DNA of 19,874 nucleotides from DAOUEH01 sp034430515 (lineage in GTDB: Bacteria > Chloroflexota > Dehalococcoidia > Dehalococcoidales > RBG-16-60-22): NCBI GenBank assembly GCA_034430515.1, contig DAOUEP010000064.1:1-19874 (forward strand). The letters are read 5' to 3'. Shown piece after piece: positions 7,070 through 14,500 of the stretch. The notes beneath the pieces were generated by a model. That model was not told the origin of the DNA. It was given only the letters and a program-made list of their open reading frames with translations, and ran no database searches. Both the position numbers and the translations under genes were made by a program. Numbering within the stretch: the stretch's first letter is position 1; each line of letters begins with the position of its first letter.

Positions 7070-9418
7070 ATGCCAGCTAAGAAAAAACCAACCCCCCGAA
7101 CCAAGACCGCCCCGCGGAGAAAGGCCGCCAGGAAGGCTTCCCCGCCCGGCCCGGCCCCGTTTTTCCTGTCCCGGCCGTTCCGGCAGTTCGCCGTCTTCGT
7201 CATCGTAGTGGTGCTGCTGGCCGTCTTCTGGGATAGCTTGCAGGGCGCCTACGCCGCCGCCCTCTCGCTCTTCGGCTGGGGGCTCATATTTATCATAGCC
7301 GCCATTATTGTTTTCATAGCCTTGCTCTGGAGCCGCCGCGGCGGCTCGTTCATCCGCCGCTGGAGCCGCTGGCTGGGCGGCATCGCCTTCGTGCTGGTGG
7401 TCTGGGGCATCCTGGGCTTTTTCCCCGGCGGCCAGAACCTGCCCGACAGCCTGGGCGGCAAGTTCGGGCGGGCCATTATCAACTTCCCCAACGAGGAAAT
7501 CGTCGGCCCGCTGCGGCTGGCGGGGCTGACGCTTATCGGCCTCTTGCTGGTGGCACCGCGCGCCAGTTTCCGGGCCTTGGGGCGCTTTGGCCACTGGGTG
7601 GCGGATACCTTCCGCCGTCCCCCCGCCCGGCAGCGCCCGCCACGGCGCGAGCCTGCCCCTTCGTCACAGCCGCGGCTCATCCGCCAGCGCCCCCCGTACG
7701 GGGAGAAGCCGCCTCTGCCGGCGGAGATGGACACCCCCGTCATCGCCCCGGAGGTTAGCACCTCCATGAAGCGGCTGGAGGCCATGGCCGAGAAAGTCGC
7801 CGCGGCGCGGCGGCCCGCCGCCGAGAAGCCGGCCGAAAAACCCGTCAGGGAGCCGGCCCCCCGTGAGGAGACCGGCCGGGAACTGCGCCAGGTGGCCGAG
7901 GACGTCTGGAGGAAATACGGCGAAGCGCCCGACCTGGTGGTTCAGGACGGCTGGCGCCTGCCGCCCCTGGATATCCTGGACGTCTCGCCGGAGGTGCAGT
8001 TCAGCCAGGCCGATAACGTGCAGCGGGCCAAGCTCATCGAGGAGACGCTGGGCAGCTACGGCGTGGAGGCCAAGGTGGTGCAGATTAACGCCGGGCCCAC
8101 CGTCACCCAGTTCGGCGTCGAGCCCGGTTGGGTGCGTAAATATAAAGAAGTCAAGGAGCGCGACCGCGACGGCAACGTGCAGGTGAGGATGGAGGAGGTG
8201 GCCAAGACGCGCGTCAAGGTGGAGAGAATCTCCTCCCTGGCCAACGACCTGGCCCTGGCCCTGGCGGCGCCCACCATCCGCATCGAGGCCCCGGTGCCGG
8301 GCAAGACCTTCGTCGGCATCGAGGTGCCCAACATGACCTCGGACATGGTAAGCCTGCGCGGCGTGGTGGAGAGCCCCGCCTTCCAGAAGCTATCGGCCAA
8401 GACCAAGATGACCCTGGCCCTGGGCAAGGGGGCCGGGGGCGAGGCCGTGGCCGCCGACCTTACCAAGATGCCCCACCTCCTCATCGCCGGGGCGACCGGC
8501 AGCGGCAAGACGGTCTGCCTCAATACCATCGTCTGCTGTCTGCTGATGAGCAACACCCCCAACGATATCCGTTTCATCCTCGTCGACCCCAAGCGCGTCG
8601 AGCTGACGCAGTACAACAGCCTGCCCCACATGGCCACCCCGGTCATCGTCGACAGCCGAAAGGCCATCGGCGTGCTCCAGTGGCTCCTCCAGGAGATGGA
8701 GGAGCGCTATAAGAAGCTGGCCGCCGCCGGGGCGCGGCACATCGAGGGCTACAACAAGAACAAGACGGGCAGCGACAAGCTGCCTTATCTCATCCTCGTC
8801 GTCGACGAGCTGGCCGACCTGATGATGGCCAGCTTCGACGAGGTGGAGAGCAGCCTCTGCCGGCTGGCCCAGCTGGCTCGCGCTACCGGCATCCACCTGG
8901 TGGTGGCCACGCAGCGTCCCTCGGTGGACGTGGTTACCGGGCTCATCAAGGCCAACTTCCCCACCCGCATCAGCTTCGCGGTAACCTCGCAGGTGGACTC
9001 GCGCACCATCCTCGACGGCGCCGGCGCCGAGAAGCTGCTGGGGCAGGGGGACATGCTCTACATGCCCACCGAGGCGTCCAAGCCCAAGCGCCTCCAGGGC
9101 TGCTTCCTCTCCGACCCGGAGATAGACCGGCTGGTCTATTTCTGGAGCAGCCAGCAGCCGGAGGCGGCGCCGGACAAGCTCAAGATGGATACCCTGATAG
9201 CCACTACCCCGGCGGGCACCATCGGCGGGCACCCCCGCGACCCGCTGCTGGAGCAGGCCCGCGAGCTGGCCCGGCAGTACGAGAACGTCTCCACCTCTTT
9301 CCTGCAGCGCAAGCTGCACATCGGCTACCCGCGCGCCGCCCGCCTCATGGAGCAGCTGGAGGCGGTCTTGCAGAAGGAGCTGGAGGAAGAAGCCGGGGAG
9401 GGTGGGGGGGGGGAATAG
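7070..9418 (+). CDS. ftsK: DNA translocase FtsK/SpoIIIE
   Basis: This membrane-anchored hexameric motor pumps chromosome ends through the closing septum. The 782 residues show a basic N-terminus, four hydrophobic segments (about 43-165), and a Pro/Arg-rich linker (about 175-270). The motor domain has Walker A GATGSGKT near 474-481 and Walker B LILVVDELAD near 571-580. The C-terminal winged-helix gamma domain (about 720-770), which reads the orienting DNA sequences, contains STSFLQRKLHIGYPRAARLM. GGGAG eight bases before the ATG supports the start. It follows rnj by 33 bases. The last codons include a run of ten G residues (9404-9413) encoding a glycine tail, and a slip there would change only the final residues. 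Confidence 0.95.
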   Translation: MPAKKKPTPRTKTAPRRKAARKASPPGPAPFFLSRPFRQFAVFVIVVVLLAVFWDSLQGAYAAALSLFGWGLIFIIAAIIVFIALLWSRRGGSFIRRWSRWLGGIAFVLVVWGILGFFPGGQNLPDSLGGKFGRAIINFPNEEIVGPLRLAGLTLIGLLLVAPRASFRALGRFGHWVADTFRRPPARQRPPRREPAPSSQPRLIRQRPPYGEKPPLPAEMDTPVIAPEVSTSMKRLEAMAEKVAAARRPAAEKPAEKPVREPAPREETGRELRQVAEDVWRKYGEAPDLVVQDGWRLPPLDILDVSPEVQFSQADNVQRAKLIEETLGSYGVEAKVVQINAGPTVTQFGVEPGWVRKYKEVKERDRDGNVQVRMEEVAKTRVKVERISSLANDLALALAAPTIRIEAPVPGKTFVGIEVPNMTSDMVSLRGVVESPAFQKLSAKTKMTLALGKGAGGEAVAADLTKMPHLLIAGATGSGKTVCLNTIVCCLLMSNTPNDIRFILVDPKRVELTQYNSLPHMATPVIVDSRKAIGVLQWLLQEMEERYKKLAAAGARHIEGYNKNKTGSDKLPYLILVVDELADLMMASFDEVESSLCRLAQLARATGIHLVVATQRPSVDVVTGLIKANFPTRISFAVTSQVDSRTILDGAGAEKLLGQGDMLYMPTEASKPKRLQGCFLSDPEIDRLVYFWSSQQPEAAPDKLKMDTLIATTPAGTIGGHPRDPLLEQARELARQYENVSTSFLQRKLHIGYPRAARLMEQLEAVLQKELEEEAGEGGGGE

Positions 9419-9419
9419 C

Positions 9420-10004
9420 CTAGACTACCCCCAGCCCCCAGAAGACCCCCGCCACCATGCCCGCCGCCAGGCATGCCCCCGCGGCCACCTGCGCCACGGA
9501 GTGCTGGTTGAGCCGGATTCTGGCCCAGGCCACCGGCGGCAGCAGCAGGAGAGACCAGGCCGCCTCCGCCCCGTAGACCATCACCACCACCGTCACCGCC
9601 GCCGCCACGAAGGCCGTGTGCAGGCTTATCTTCCAAAACAGGTTGACGAGCATGAAGGCGACCACCGTCGCCAGACCGGCGGTGAAGGCGGCCTTGAGGA
9701 GGTGGGGGGCCTCGCAAGACCAGAGCACGCCGCAGCCCGCCGCGGCCAGGGCGCTGGCCAGCAGGTAGAGCCAGTGGCGCTGCGTGCGATGGGTGACGAA
9801 GACGCCGTCGAGCTTGCGCCGGTGCACCAGGTAGACGACGACGATGAACACCGGCGCCACGCTCAGGGCCAGCGATATCGCCGCCCACTGGAGTGCCGCC
9901 GCCGTATCCGCCGTGGCCTTAAAGGCCAGCAGCAGGATGACGGCGAAGCTCACCAGAAAGGGATTGAGCAGGTTGGAAACTAACCGGGCCAGTCTTTCTT
10001 GCAT
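9420..10004 (-). CDS. PAP2-superfamily membrane protein (acid phosphatase-like)
   Basis: The 194-residue protein has five or six hydrophobic helices and PAP2-like motifs: SLH129 in KISLHTAF for the second signature, and R162-x5-H168-x3-Q172 in ARIRLNQHSVAQ for the third. PAP2 enzymes dephosphorylate lipid phosphates or isoprenoid pyrophosphates on the outer membrane face. The usual third-motif Asp is Gln here and the first Lys-Arg-Pro motif is not clear, so activity is uncertain. I recall related bacterial proteins with HTxxQ in this place. ATG 10004 is used; the adjoining GTG 10007 is possible. It converges on ftsK with one base between the stop codons and no terminator. The promoter is so close that the message may be leaderless. 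Confidence 0.72.
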   Translation of the reverse strand: MQERLARLVSNLLNPFLVSFAVILLLAFKATADTAAALQWAAISLALSVAPVFIVVVYLVHRRKLDGVFVTHRTQRHWLYLLASALAAAGCGVLWSCEAPHLLKAAFTAGLATVVAFMLVNLFWKISLHTAFVAAAVTVVVMVYGAEAAWSLLLLPPVAWARIRLNQHSVAQVAAGACLAAGMVAGVFWGLGVV

Positions 10005-10016
10005 CACCGTTAAGAT

Positions 10017-10044
10017 GTTATACTTTTAGCAGCCGGTTCGGCAA
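10017..10044 (-). promoter_or_regulatory. Promoter of the PAP2-like gene
   Basis: On the reverse strand TTGCCG (10039-10044) and TATAAC (10017-10022) are 16 bases apart. The start of transcription would fall near 10010, only three to six bases before the GTG/ATG starts. The same TTGCCG -35 is used at the EF-G-like gene. Confidence 0.55.
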
Positions 10045-10143
10045 CACCCGGCGGTACAATATGGAGGGTACGACGCTGCTGGTTGTGGCTTAGTTCTTGA
10101 GAAAATTTAACAAAACTCGTCCTGCCTCCATCGTGGCGGCGGC

Positions 10144-10172
10144 TGGACTTGCCGGGGTAAATGGGGTACAAT
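10144..10172 (+). promoter_or_regulatory. Promoter of the SWIM-pyrF-DUF951-dinB run
   Basis: TGGACT (10144-10149) lies 17 bases before TACAAT (10167-10172), the latter preceded by GGGG. Transcription would start near 10179, producing a leader of about 120 bases before the ATG at 10301. Confidence 0.5.
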
Positions 10173-10178
10173 TTGGGC

Positions 10179-10300
10179 AGGTGGAGTATTAGGACAATGG
10201 TTTACCTGGGTCAGGCGGTAAGCCTGAGCAATCCGACAGCGGGATGAGGGCACTGAACTCGCAAGAGGCAGTGCCTTTGGATTTAAAGGAGGTAACGGGG
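10179..10300 (+). ncRNA. Structured 5' leader, candidate riboswitch or cis-regulatory RNA
   Basis: The leader contains successive hairpins: TCAGGC/GCCTGA (10211-10227, loop GGTAA), a weak ATCC/GGAT pair (about 10231-10245), and a strong GGCACTG/CAGTGCC stem (10249-10275) capped by CTC-GCAA-GAG. The ribosome binding site AAAGGAGGT (10285-10293) is near-perfect. CCTTT (10274-10278) can pair with AAAGG (10285-10289), hiding that site, but its first two C residues are also needed by the strong stem, so the two structures exclude each other. That is the layout of a translational switch. I could not match it to a known riboswitch class. The 5' end is predicted from the promoter. Confidence 0.45.
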
Positions 10301-10579
10301 ATGCAATCGAGCCTAATCGGCAAAATAGAAAAAGCCAAGCGGTACGCAGCAGAAACCGACCGGGTTACCTTCTACGAGCTGGCGGTGAAGTTCCGCGGCG
10401 AGAACAGCGATTACGATGTCAGCTACAAAGACGGCCAGTGGCACTGTACCTGCCACTTTTACGAAAGCTGGGGCCTCTGCAGCCACACCATGGCCCTGGA
10501 GAAAATCCTGGCCGGCATGCTGCCCCCGGAGGCCCTCACCGAGACCTACGACAGCCTGAGCCTCTCGCCGGAGGGCTAA
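10301..10579 (+). CDS. Small SWIM zinc-finger protein
   Basis: The 92-residue protein carries a SWIM finger: C49-x-C51 in WHCTC, then C60-x-H62 in GLCSH, the CxC...CxH pattern that binds one zinc and usually contacts DNA or protein. No other domain is visible; the first 45 residues look like a short beta-rich lead-in. The ATG at 10301 is chosen over the in-frame ATG at 10244 because a near-perfect AAAGGAGGT lies seven bases upstream and 10244 lies within the leader hairpins. pyrF follows after 54 bases and is probably co-transcribed. Its partner is unknown. Stand-alone SWIM proteins are often found next to helicases, but none is seen here. Confidence 0.85.
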   Translation: MQSSLIGKIEKAKRYAAETDRVTFYELAVKFRGENSDYDVSYKDGQWHCTCHFYESWGLCSHTMALEKILAGMLPPEALTETYDSLSLSPEG

Positions 10580-10633
10580 ACACAATCCGCCGGAGCGATA
10601 AAAGGGGGTAGTGCGCCTTCCGCTCAACGAGCC

Positions 10634-11437
10634 ATGAAATTCGTCGCCAAGCTGGCCCGCGCCATCCGCAAGAACAACAGCCGGCTCTGTGTCGGGCTGG
10701 ACCCCGACCCGGCCCTGATGCCGGAGGGTCTGGACGTCTTCGAGTTCAATAAGGCCATCATCGCGGCCACCGCCGACCTGATCTGTGCCTACAAGCCCAA
10801 TATCGCCTTCTACGAGGCCCTCGGCCCGGCTGGTCTGGAAGCCCTCCAGCGCACGCGGGAGGCCATCCCGGACGACATCCCGGTAATTATCGACGCCAAG
10901 CGCGGCGATATCGGCAATACCGCCAGGGCCTACGCCCGGAGTCTCTTCGATTACTATCACTTCGATGCCGTTACGGCCAGCCCTTACCTGGGGCGGGACT
11001 CGCTGGAGCCTTTCATCAATTACGAGGACAAGGGCGTCTTCGTCCTCTGCCGCACCTCCAACGCCGGCGCCGTGGATTTTCAGTCGCTGGCCTGCGAGAC
11101 GGAGGACGGGCGCCGGATGCTCTTCGAGGTCGTCGCTGCCAAAGTCGCCAAATGGAATACCGCCGGCAACCTGGGTCTGGTGGTGGGGGCCACCTACCCG
11201 GAGGAACTCAAGACTATCCGGGAGCGCTATCCGGAAATGCCTATCCTGATACCCGGCGTGGGGGCGCAGGGCGGCGCGCTGGAGCCGGTGGTCAAGTACG
11301 GCATGGACGCCAAAGCGGAGCGGACGCTCATCAACTCCTCGCGGCAGATTATCTACGCCTCGCGCGGCAGGGACTTCGCCGCCGCCGCCCGTAAGGCGGC
11401 GCAAGAGCTGCGCGACCGCATCAACGGCTTCCTCTAG
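10634..11437 (+). CDS. pyrF: Orotidine 5'-phosphate decarboxylase (long form)
   Basis: This is the last enzyme of de novo UMP synthesis, converting OMP to UMP and CO2. The protein has 267 residues, the length of the type 2 family. It contains LCVGLDPD near the start, KPNIAFYEALG, and the catalytic D87-A-K89-R-G-D92 block. The phosphate-binding end reads LIPGVGAQGG, and NSSRQIIYAS follows. The ATG has only a weak ribosome binding site. The gene lies between the SWIM gene and DUF951, with 12 bases to the DUF951 ATG. No other pyrimidine gene is in the window. Confidence 0.95.
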   Translation: MKFVAKLARAIRKNNSRLCVGLDPDPALMPEGLDVFEFNKAIIAATADLICAYKPNIAFYEALGPAGLEALQRTREAIPDDIPVIIDAKRGDIGNTARAYARSLFDYYHFDAVTASPYLGRDSLEPFINYEDKGVFVLCRTSNAGAVDFQSLACETEDGRRMLFEVVAAKVAKWNTAGNLGLVVGATYPEELKTIRERYPEMPILIPGVGAQGGALEPVVKYGMDAKAERTLINSSRQIIYASRGRDFAAAARKAAQELRDRINGFL

Positions 11438-11449
11438 GCGGTGGAAACG

Positions 11450-11641
11450 ATGCCCCCGGAAATCAACCTCGGCGATACTGTCCGTCTCAAGAAACCCCAC
11501 CCCTGCGGCGGCGATACCTGGGAGGTGGTGCGGCTGGGAGCGGATATCGGCCTCAAGTGCCGCGGCTGCGGCCGCCGCATCCTCATCCCCCGGGCGGAAT
11601 TAGCCCGCCGTATGAAGGCCATCGTGGCGAAAGGAGAATGA
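11450..11641 (+). CDS. DUF951 small protein
   Basis: The 63-residue protein matches DUF951: VRLKKPHPCGGDTWEVVR, then GADIGLKCRGCGRR. The conserved H17, C19, C37 and C40 look like a zinc-binding set (inference). The family is common in Firmicutes and Chloroflexota and has no established function; RNA or DNA binding is plausible from its basic, zinc-ribbon-like character. ATG 11450 is preferred over GTG 11441 because GGTGG sits six bases before it. Its TGA shares one base with the ATG of dinB, which points to translational coupling. Confidence 0.88.
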   Translation: MPPEINLGDTVRLKKPHPCGGDTWEVVRLGADIGLKCRGCGRRILIPRAELARRMKAIVAKGE

Positions 11642-12858
11642 TGGCGCGACGCATCCTCCACATCGATATGGACGCCTTCTTTGTTTCCGTGGAGCAGGTC
11701 CTGCGCCCGGAGCTTAAAGGCAAGCCGGTGGTCGTCGGCGGCAAGCCCGACCGCCGCGGCGTGGTGGCGGCGGCCTCGTACGAGGCGCGCAAATTCGGGC
11801 TGCACTCGGGGATGCCGCTGGCCCGGGCCAGCCGCCTCTGCCCCCAGGCCATCTTCATCGAAGGGAACTTCCGCCGCTACCGCGACGCCTCCAGAAAATT
11901 CATGGCCATCCTGGCCGATTTCTCGCCGCAACTGGAGCCGGCCGGCCTCGACGAGGCCTACCTGGACGTTACCGGCTTCGAGTCGCTCCACGGCTCGCTC
12001 CGGGAGATGGCGGCGGCCATAAAAAAGCGCATTAAAGACGAACTGGGCCTGTGCGCCTCCGTCGGCATCGCCGGCGGCAAGGTGGTGGCCAAGGTGGCCT
12101 CGGACAAGTCCAAGCCGGACGGCCTGCTGGAGGTGCCGGAGGGCGGCGACGGGGCCTTTCTGGCGCCGCTGCCCGTGGGCGACCTGCCCGGCGTCGGCAA
12201 GAAAGGCCAGCAGGTGCTCAAGAAGCTGGGCATCGCCACCATCGGCCAGCTGGCGAACCTGCCGGTGAGCGCGCTGAAAGAGCGCTTCGGCAGCTACGGA
12301 GAAACTTTACATAAACATGCCAACGGCATTGACGACAGCCGCGTGACCGCCCCCGGCGAGGCCAAGTCCATCAGCCGCGAGACCACCTTCGCCGAGGACA
12401 GCCGCGATACGGCCCTGCTGACGGCGACGCTGCGCTACCTGGGCGAGCGGGTAGGGGGGTCGCTGCGCAAACAGGGTAAGCGGGCGCGCTGTGTCAGCCT
12501 CAAGCTGCGCTACGCCGATTTCACCACCATCACCCGCCAGCAGACCCTTCCCCGTCCCCAGGACGCCGACCAGGCCATCTTCGCCGCCGGGGAGCGCCTG
12601 CTGGCCAGAGAGCTGGCCGGGAGCAGGCAGGCGGTGCGGCTCGTCGGCATCGGCGTCTCCCGCCTGACGCCGGGGCGGCAGCTGGACATGTTCGACACCA
12701 CCGACCTGCGGCTGGAGCGGCTGGATAAGGCCATCGACCGCATCCGCGACCGGTACGGCTTCCGCGCCATCCAGACGGGGCGGACGCTGCGCCTGCGGGA
12801 CGTCTTTCCGGGGGACGGTAAGGACTACACTTTGTCCACGCCTTCGCTGTCGCGGTAG
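11641..12858 (+). CDS. dinB: DNA polymerase IV (Y-family translesion polymerase)
   Basis: DinB copies past damaged bases with low fidelity. The 405-residue protein has the Y-family blocks: HIDMDAFF (D9, metal ligand), SYEARKFG, the catalytic LD104-E105-AYLD, ASVGIAGGKVVAKVASDKSKP, a helix-hairpin-helix in LPGVGKKGQQVL, and the little-finger domain. QLDMF at 347-351 fits the sliding-clamp peptide and sits where it does in other DinB proteins. The ATG at 11641 overlaps the DUF951 stop; an ATG at 11638 is possible, but the AAAGGAG at 11630-11636 then lies too close. No LexA-like box was recognised. Confidence 0.95.
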   Translation: MARRILHIDMDAFFVSVEQVLRPELKGKPVVVGGKPDRRGVVAAASYEARKFGLHSGMPLARASRLCPQAIFIEGNFRRYRDASRKFMAILADFSPQLEPAGLDEAYLDVTGFESLHGSLREMAAAIKKRIKDELGLCASVGIAGGKVVAKVASDKSKPDGLLEVPEGGDGAFLAPLPVGDLPGVGKKGQQVLKKLGIATIGQLANLPVSALKERFGSYGETLHKHANGIDDSRVTAPGEAKSISRETTFAEDSRDTALLTATLRYLGERVGGSLRKQGKRARCVSLKLRYADFTTITRQQTLPRPQDADQAIFAAGERLLARELAGSRQAVRLVGIGVSRLTPGRQLDMFDTTDLRLERLDKAIDRIRDRYGFRAIQTGRTLRLRDVFPGDGKDYTLSTPSLSR

Positions 12859-12869
12859 GGTAGGGAGGC

Positions 12870-12899
12870 TTGTCAAGCGGGGTGGGGGGATGCTATCAT
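12870..12899 (+). promoter_or_regulatory. Promoter of tRNA-Thr
   Basis: TTGTCA (12870-12875) and TATCAT (12894-12899) are 18 bases apart, with TGC before the -10. The same TGCTATCAT is used at the udg promoter. Confidence 0.65.
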
Positions 12900-12910
12900 T
12901 GAGGCAGTCC

Positions 12911-12985
12911 GCCAGCGTAGCTCAGGGGTAGAGCAGCGGTTTCGTAAACCGCTTGTCGTAGGTTCGAATCCTATCGCTGGCTCCA
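12911..12985 (+). tRNA. tRNA-Thr (anticodon CGT)
   Basis: A complete cloverleaf is visible: acceptor GCCAGCG/CGCTGGC, D stem GCTC/GAGC, anticodon stem GCGGT/ACCGC with loop TTCGTAA, five-base variable loop, and T stem GTAGG/CCTAT with loop TTCGAAT. The discriminator is T and CCA is encoded (12983-12985). Anticodon CGT reads ACG. G1-C72 and C2-G71 match known threonine identity elements. Confidence 0.95.
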
Positions 12986-13019
12986 TTTCCTTCCGCTAGG
13001 GCACACTTCACATAATATT

Positions 13020-14471
13020 CTACCCCGGCGCCTCAATCACGATGGTCGTGCCCTTGCCCTTCCTCGATGTCGCCTTGAGCGTCCCGCCCACCAGCTGGGC
13101 GCGCTCCTGCATGCCCGCCAGCCCCAGCTTGCCGTGCTTGGCTAGGTCGCCCATCTTATCGGGCAGCTTAAAGCCCTGGCCGTCGTCGCGGATGGTTACT
13201 CTGGTGCTCTTATCCGTAAAGGCGATGGTAATCTCGGCCTTCTGGGCGCCGGAGTGCCGCCAGACGTTACGCAGCGCCTCCTGGGTGATGCGGAAGAGGG
13301 CGATGGCGGTGGCCTCCGGCAGGCGGTGCTCCTGGCCCACCACGCTGACGGTGGCGTCCACGCCGGAGAACCGGGTGACCTCGGCGGCCAGCCACTCCAG
13401 CGCCGGCAGCAGACCCAGCCGGTCGATAGCCGCCGGACGCAAATCCTGGCTGAGGCGGCGCACCCCCTGGAGGATGTTGTTGGTCTGCTGCCACAGCTCC
13501 TCCAGCGAGCGGCGGCTGTCCTCGCTGGTGAGGTCCTGATTGCCGGTGGCCAGGGCGTCCAGCTGGCGGGAGAGCACCACCAGCGACTGAATCGTGTCGT
13601 CGTGGAGCTCGTGGGAGATGCGCTTGCGCTCCTCCTCCTGGGCCAGGGTGGCCTGCTGCAAATAGAAGCGCTGGTTTTCCTCCATGCGCTTCTGCTCGGA
13701 GATATCGCGGGCGATGTTCTGGAAGGCCACCGGGCGGTCTTTGTCCATCATCAGCGACGTCGCCAGCTGCACGACGGCCTGGCTGCCGTCGCGGCGGAAG
13801 ATGCGCTGCTCGTAGGGCTGGGCCACCGGCTCGCCGGCCAGCAGGCTCCGGCCGATTTGCTGCGCCAAGGCCAGGCTATCCTCGGAGAGGAAGCTCTTGA
13901 CGTTCATTTTGAGCAGCTCGTCCTGGCTGTAGCCGGTGATGGTCGCGGTGGCGCGGTTGGCGTTAATCAGCTTGCCGTCCAGGTCGTGGAGCCAGATGGC
14001 GTCGTGGGCGTTCTCAAAGAGCTTGCGGTAGCGCTCCTCGGAGGCGGTAAGCTCGCGCTGGGTGTTCTCCAGCCGGGTGCGGTAGTCGCGCTCCCGCCGC
14101 AGCGACGCGAAGCTGATGGCCAGCACGTTGCCGATGACGAAAACGACGCCGGTCTCGAAGAGGGCGTCGGTGGGGTGCTCCGAGATGAAGATGGCGCGCG
14201 GCAGCATGGCGCCCAGGGCGAACAGCGAGGTTACCAGGGCGCCCTTCCAGCCGAAGAGGAAGCCCGCCCAGACGATGGGCGCCAGGTAGAAGATCCGCTC
14301 GAAGGCGTGCCGCGTCAGGCCGATGTCGTCCAGGAAGCTGGTGAGGAAGACGGGGTGCTGGATGGCCTCTTTGTAGTGGGGCAGGGTAATGAGCACCATC
14401 ACGGCCACGATGAGCCAGAAGCTCGGCCGGCGGATGATTTTAATTACCCGGTTGACGGCAGGGTGTGCCAT
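13020..14471 (-). CDS. Membrane PAS histidine kinase (HisKA_3 type)
   Basis: The 483-residue sensor kinase has an N-terminal membrane domain (hydrophobic segments about 18-30, 60-97 and 105-120) containing LAPIVWAG and LPRAIFIS. A coiled stretch and a PAS domain (about 142-265, SEERYRKLFENAHDAIW) follow. The dimerisation/phosphoacceptor helix carries HELHDD near residue 288, and the HATPase_c domain has RDDGQGF near 430 and GLAGMQERA near 452. The HELHDD box marks the NarX/DegS-like group that pairs with LuxR-type regulators, as encoded just upstream. The AAAGG before the ATG is adequate. The gap to the regulator stop is 29 bases, so the two form an operon. The signal is unknown; the small protein at 15363 shares its membrane domain. 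Confidence 0.93.
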   Translation of the reverse strand: MAHPAVNRVIKIIRRPSFWLIVAVMVLITLPHYKEAIQHPVFLTSFLDDIGLTRHAFERIFYLAPIVWAGFLFGWKGALVTSLFALGAMLPRAIFISEHPTDALFETGVVFVIGNVLAISFASLRRERDYRTRLENTQRELTASEERYRKLFENAHDAIWLHDLDGKLINANRATATITGYSQDELLKMNVKSFLSEDSLALAQQIGRSLLAGEPVAQPYEQRIFRRDGSQAVVQLATSLMMDKDRPVAFQNIARDISEQKRMEENQRFYLQQATLAQEEERKRISHELHDDTIQSLVVLSRQLDALATGNQDLTSEDSRRSLEELWQQTNNILQGVRRLSQDLRPAAIDRLGLLPALEWLAAEVTRFSGVDATVSVVGQEHRLPEATAIALFRITQEALRNVWRHSGAQKAEITIAFTDKSTRVTIRDDGQGFKLPDKMGDLAKHGKLGLAGMQERAQLVGGTLKATSRKGKGTTIVIEAPG

Positions 14472-14500
14472 AAAAACCTTTAAGCGTTATTCTCTCGGGT

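Noticed and set aside
10228..10250. Possible PyrR-type RNA site in the leader before pyrF
   Set aside because: AATCC-GACAGC-GGGAT superficially recalls the PyrR hairpin, but the loop does not fit the Bacillus consensus as I remember it, and no PyrR gene is in view.
10244..10300. ATG 10244 as start of the SWIM protein
   Set aside because: It lies in the leader hairpins with no ribosome binding site, whereas ATG 10301 has a near-perfect one.
13254..14483. 409-codon frame antisense to the histidine kinase
   Set aside because: Shadow of the kinase; no ribosome binding site and no family resemblance.
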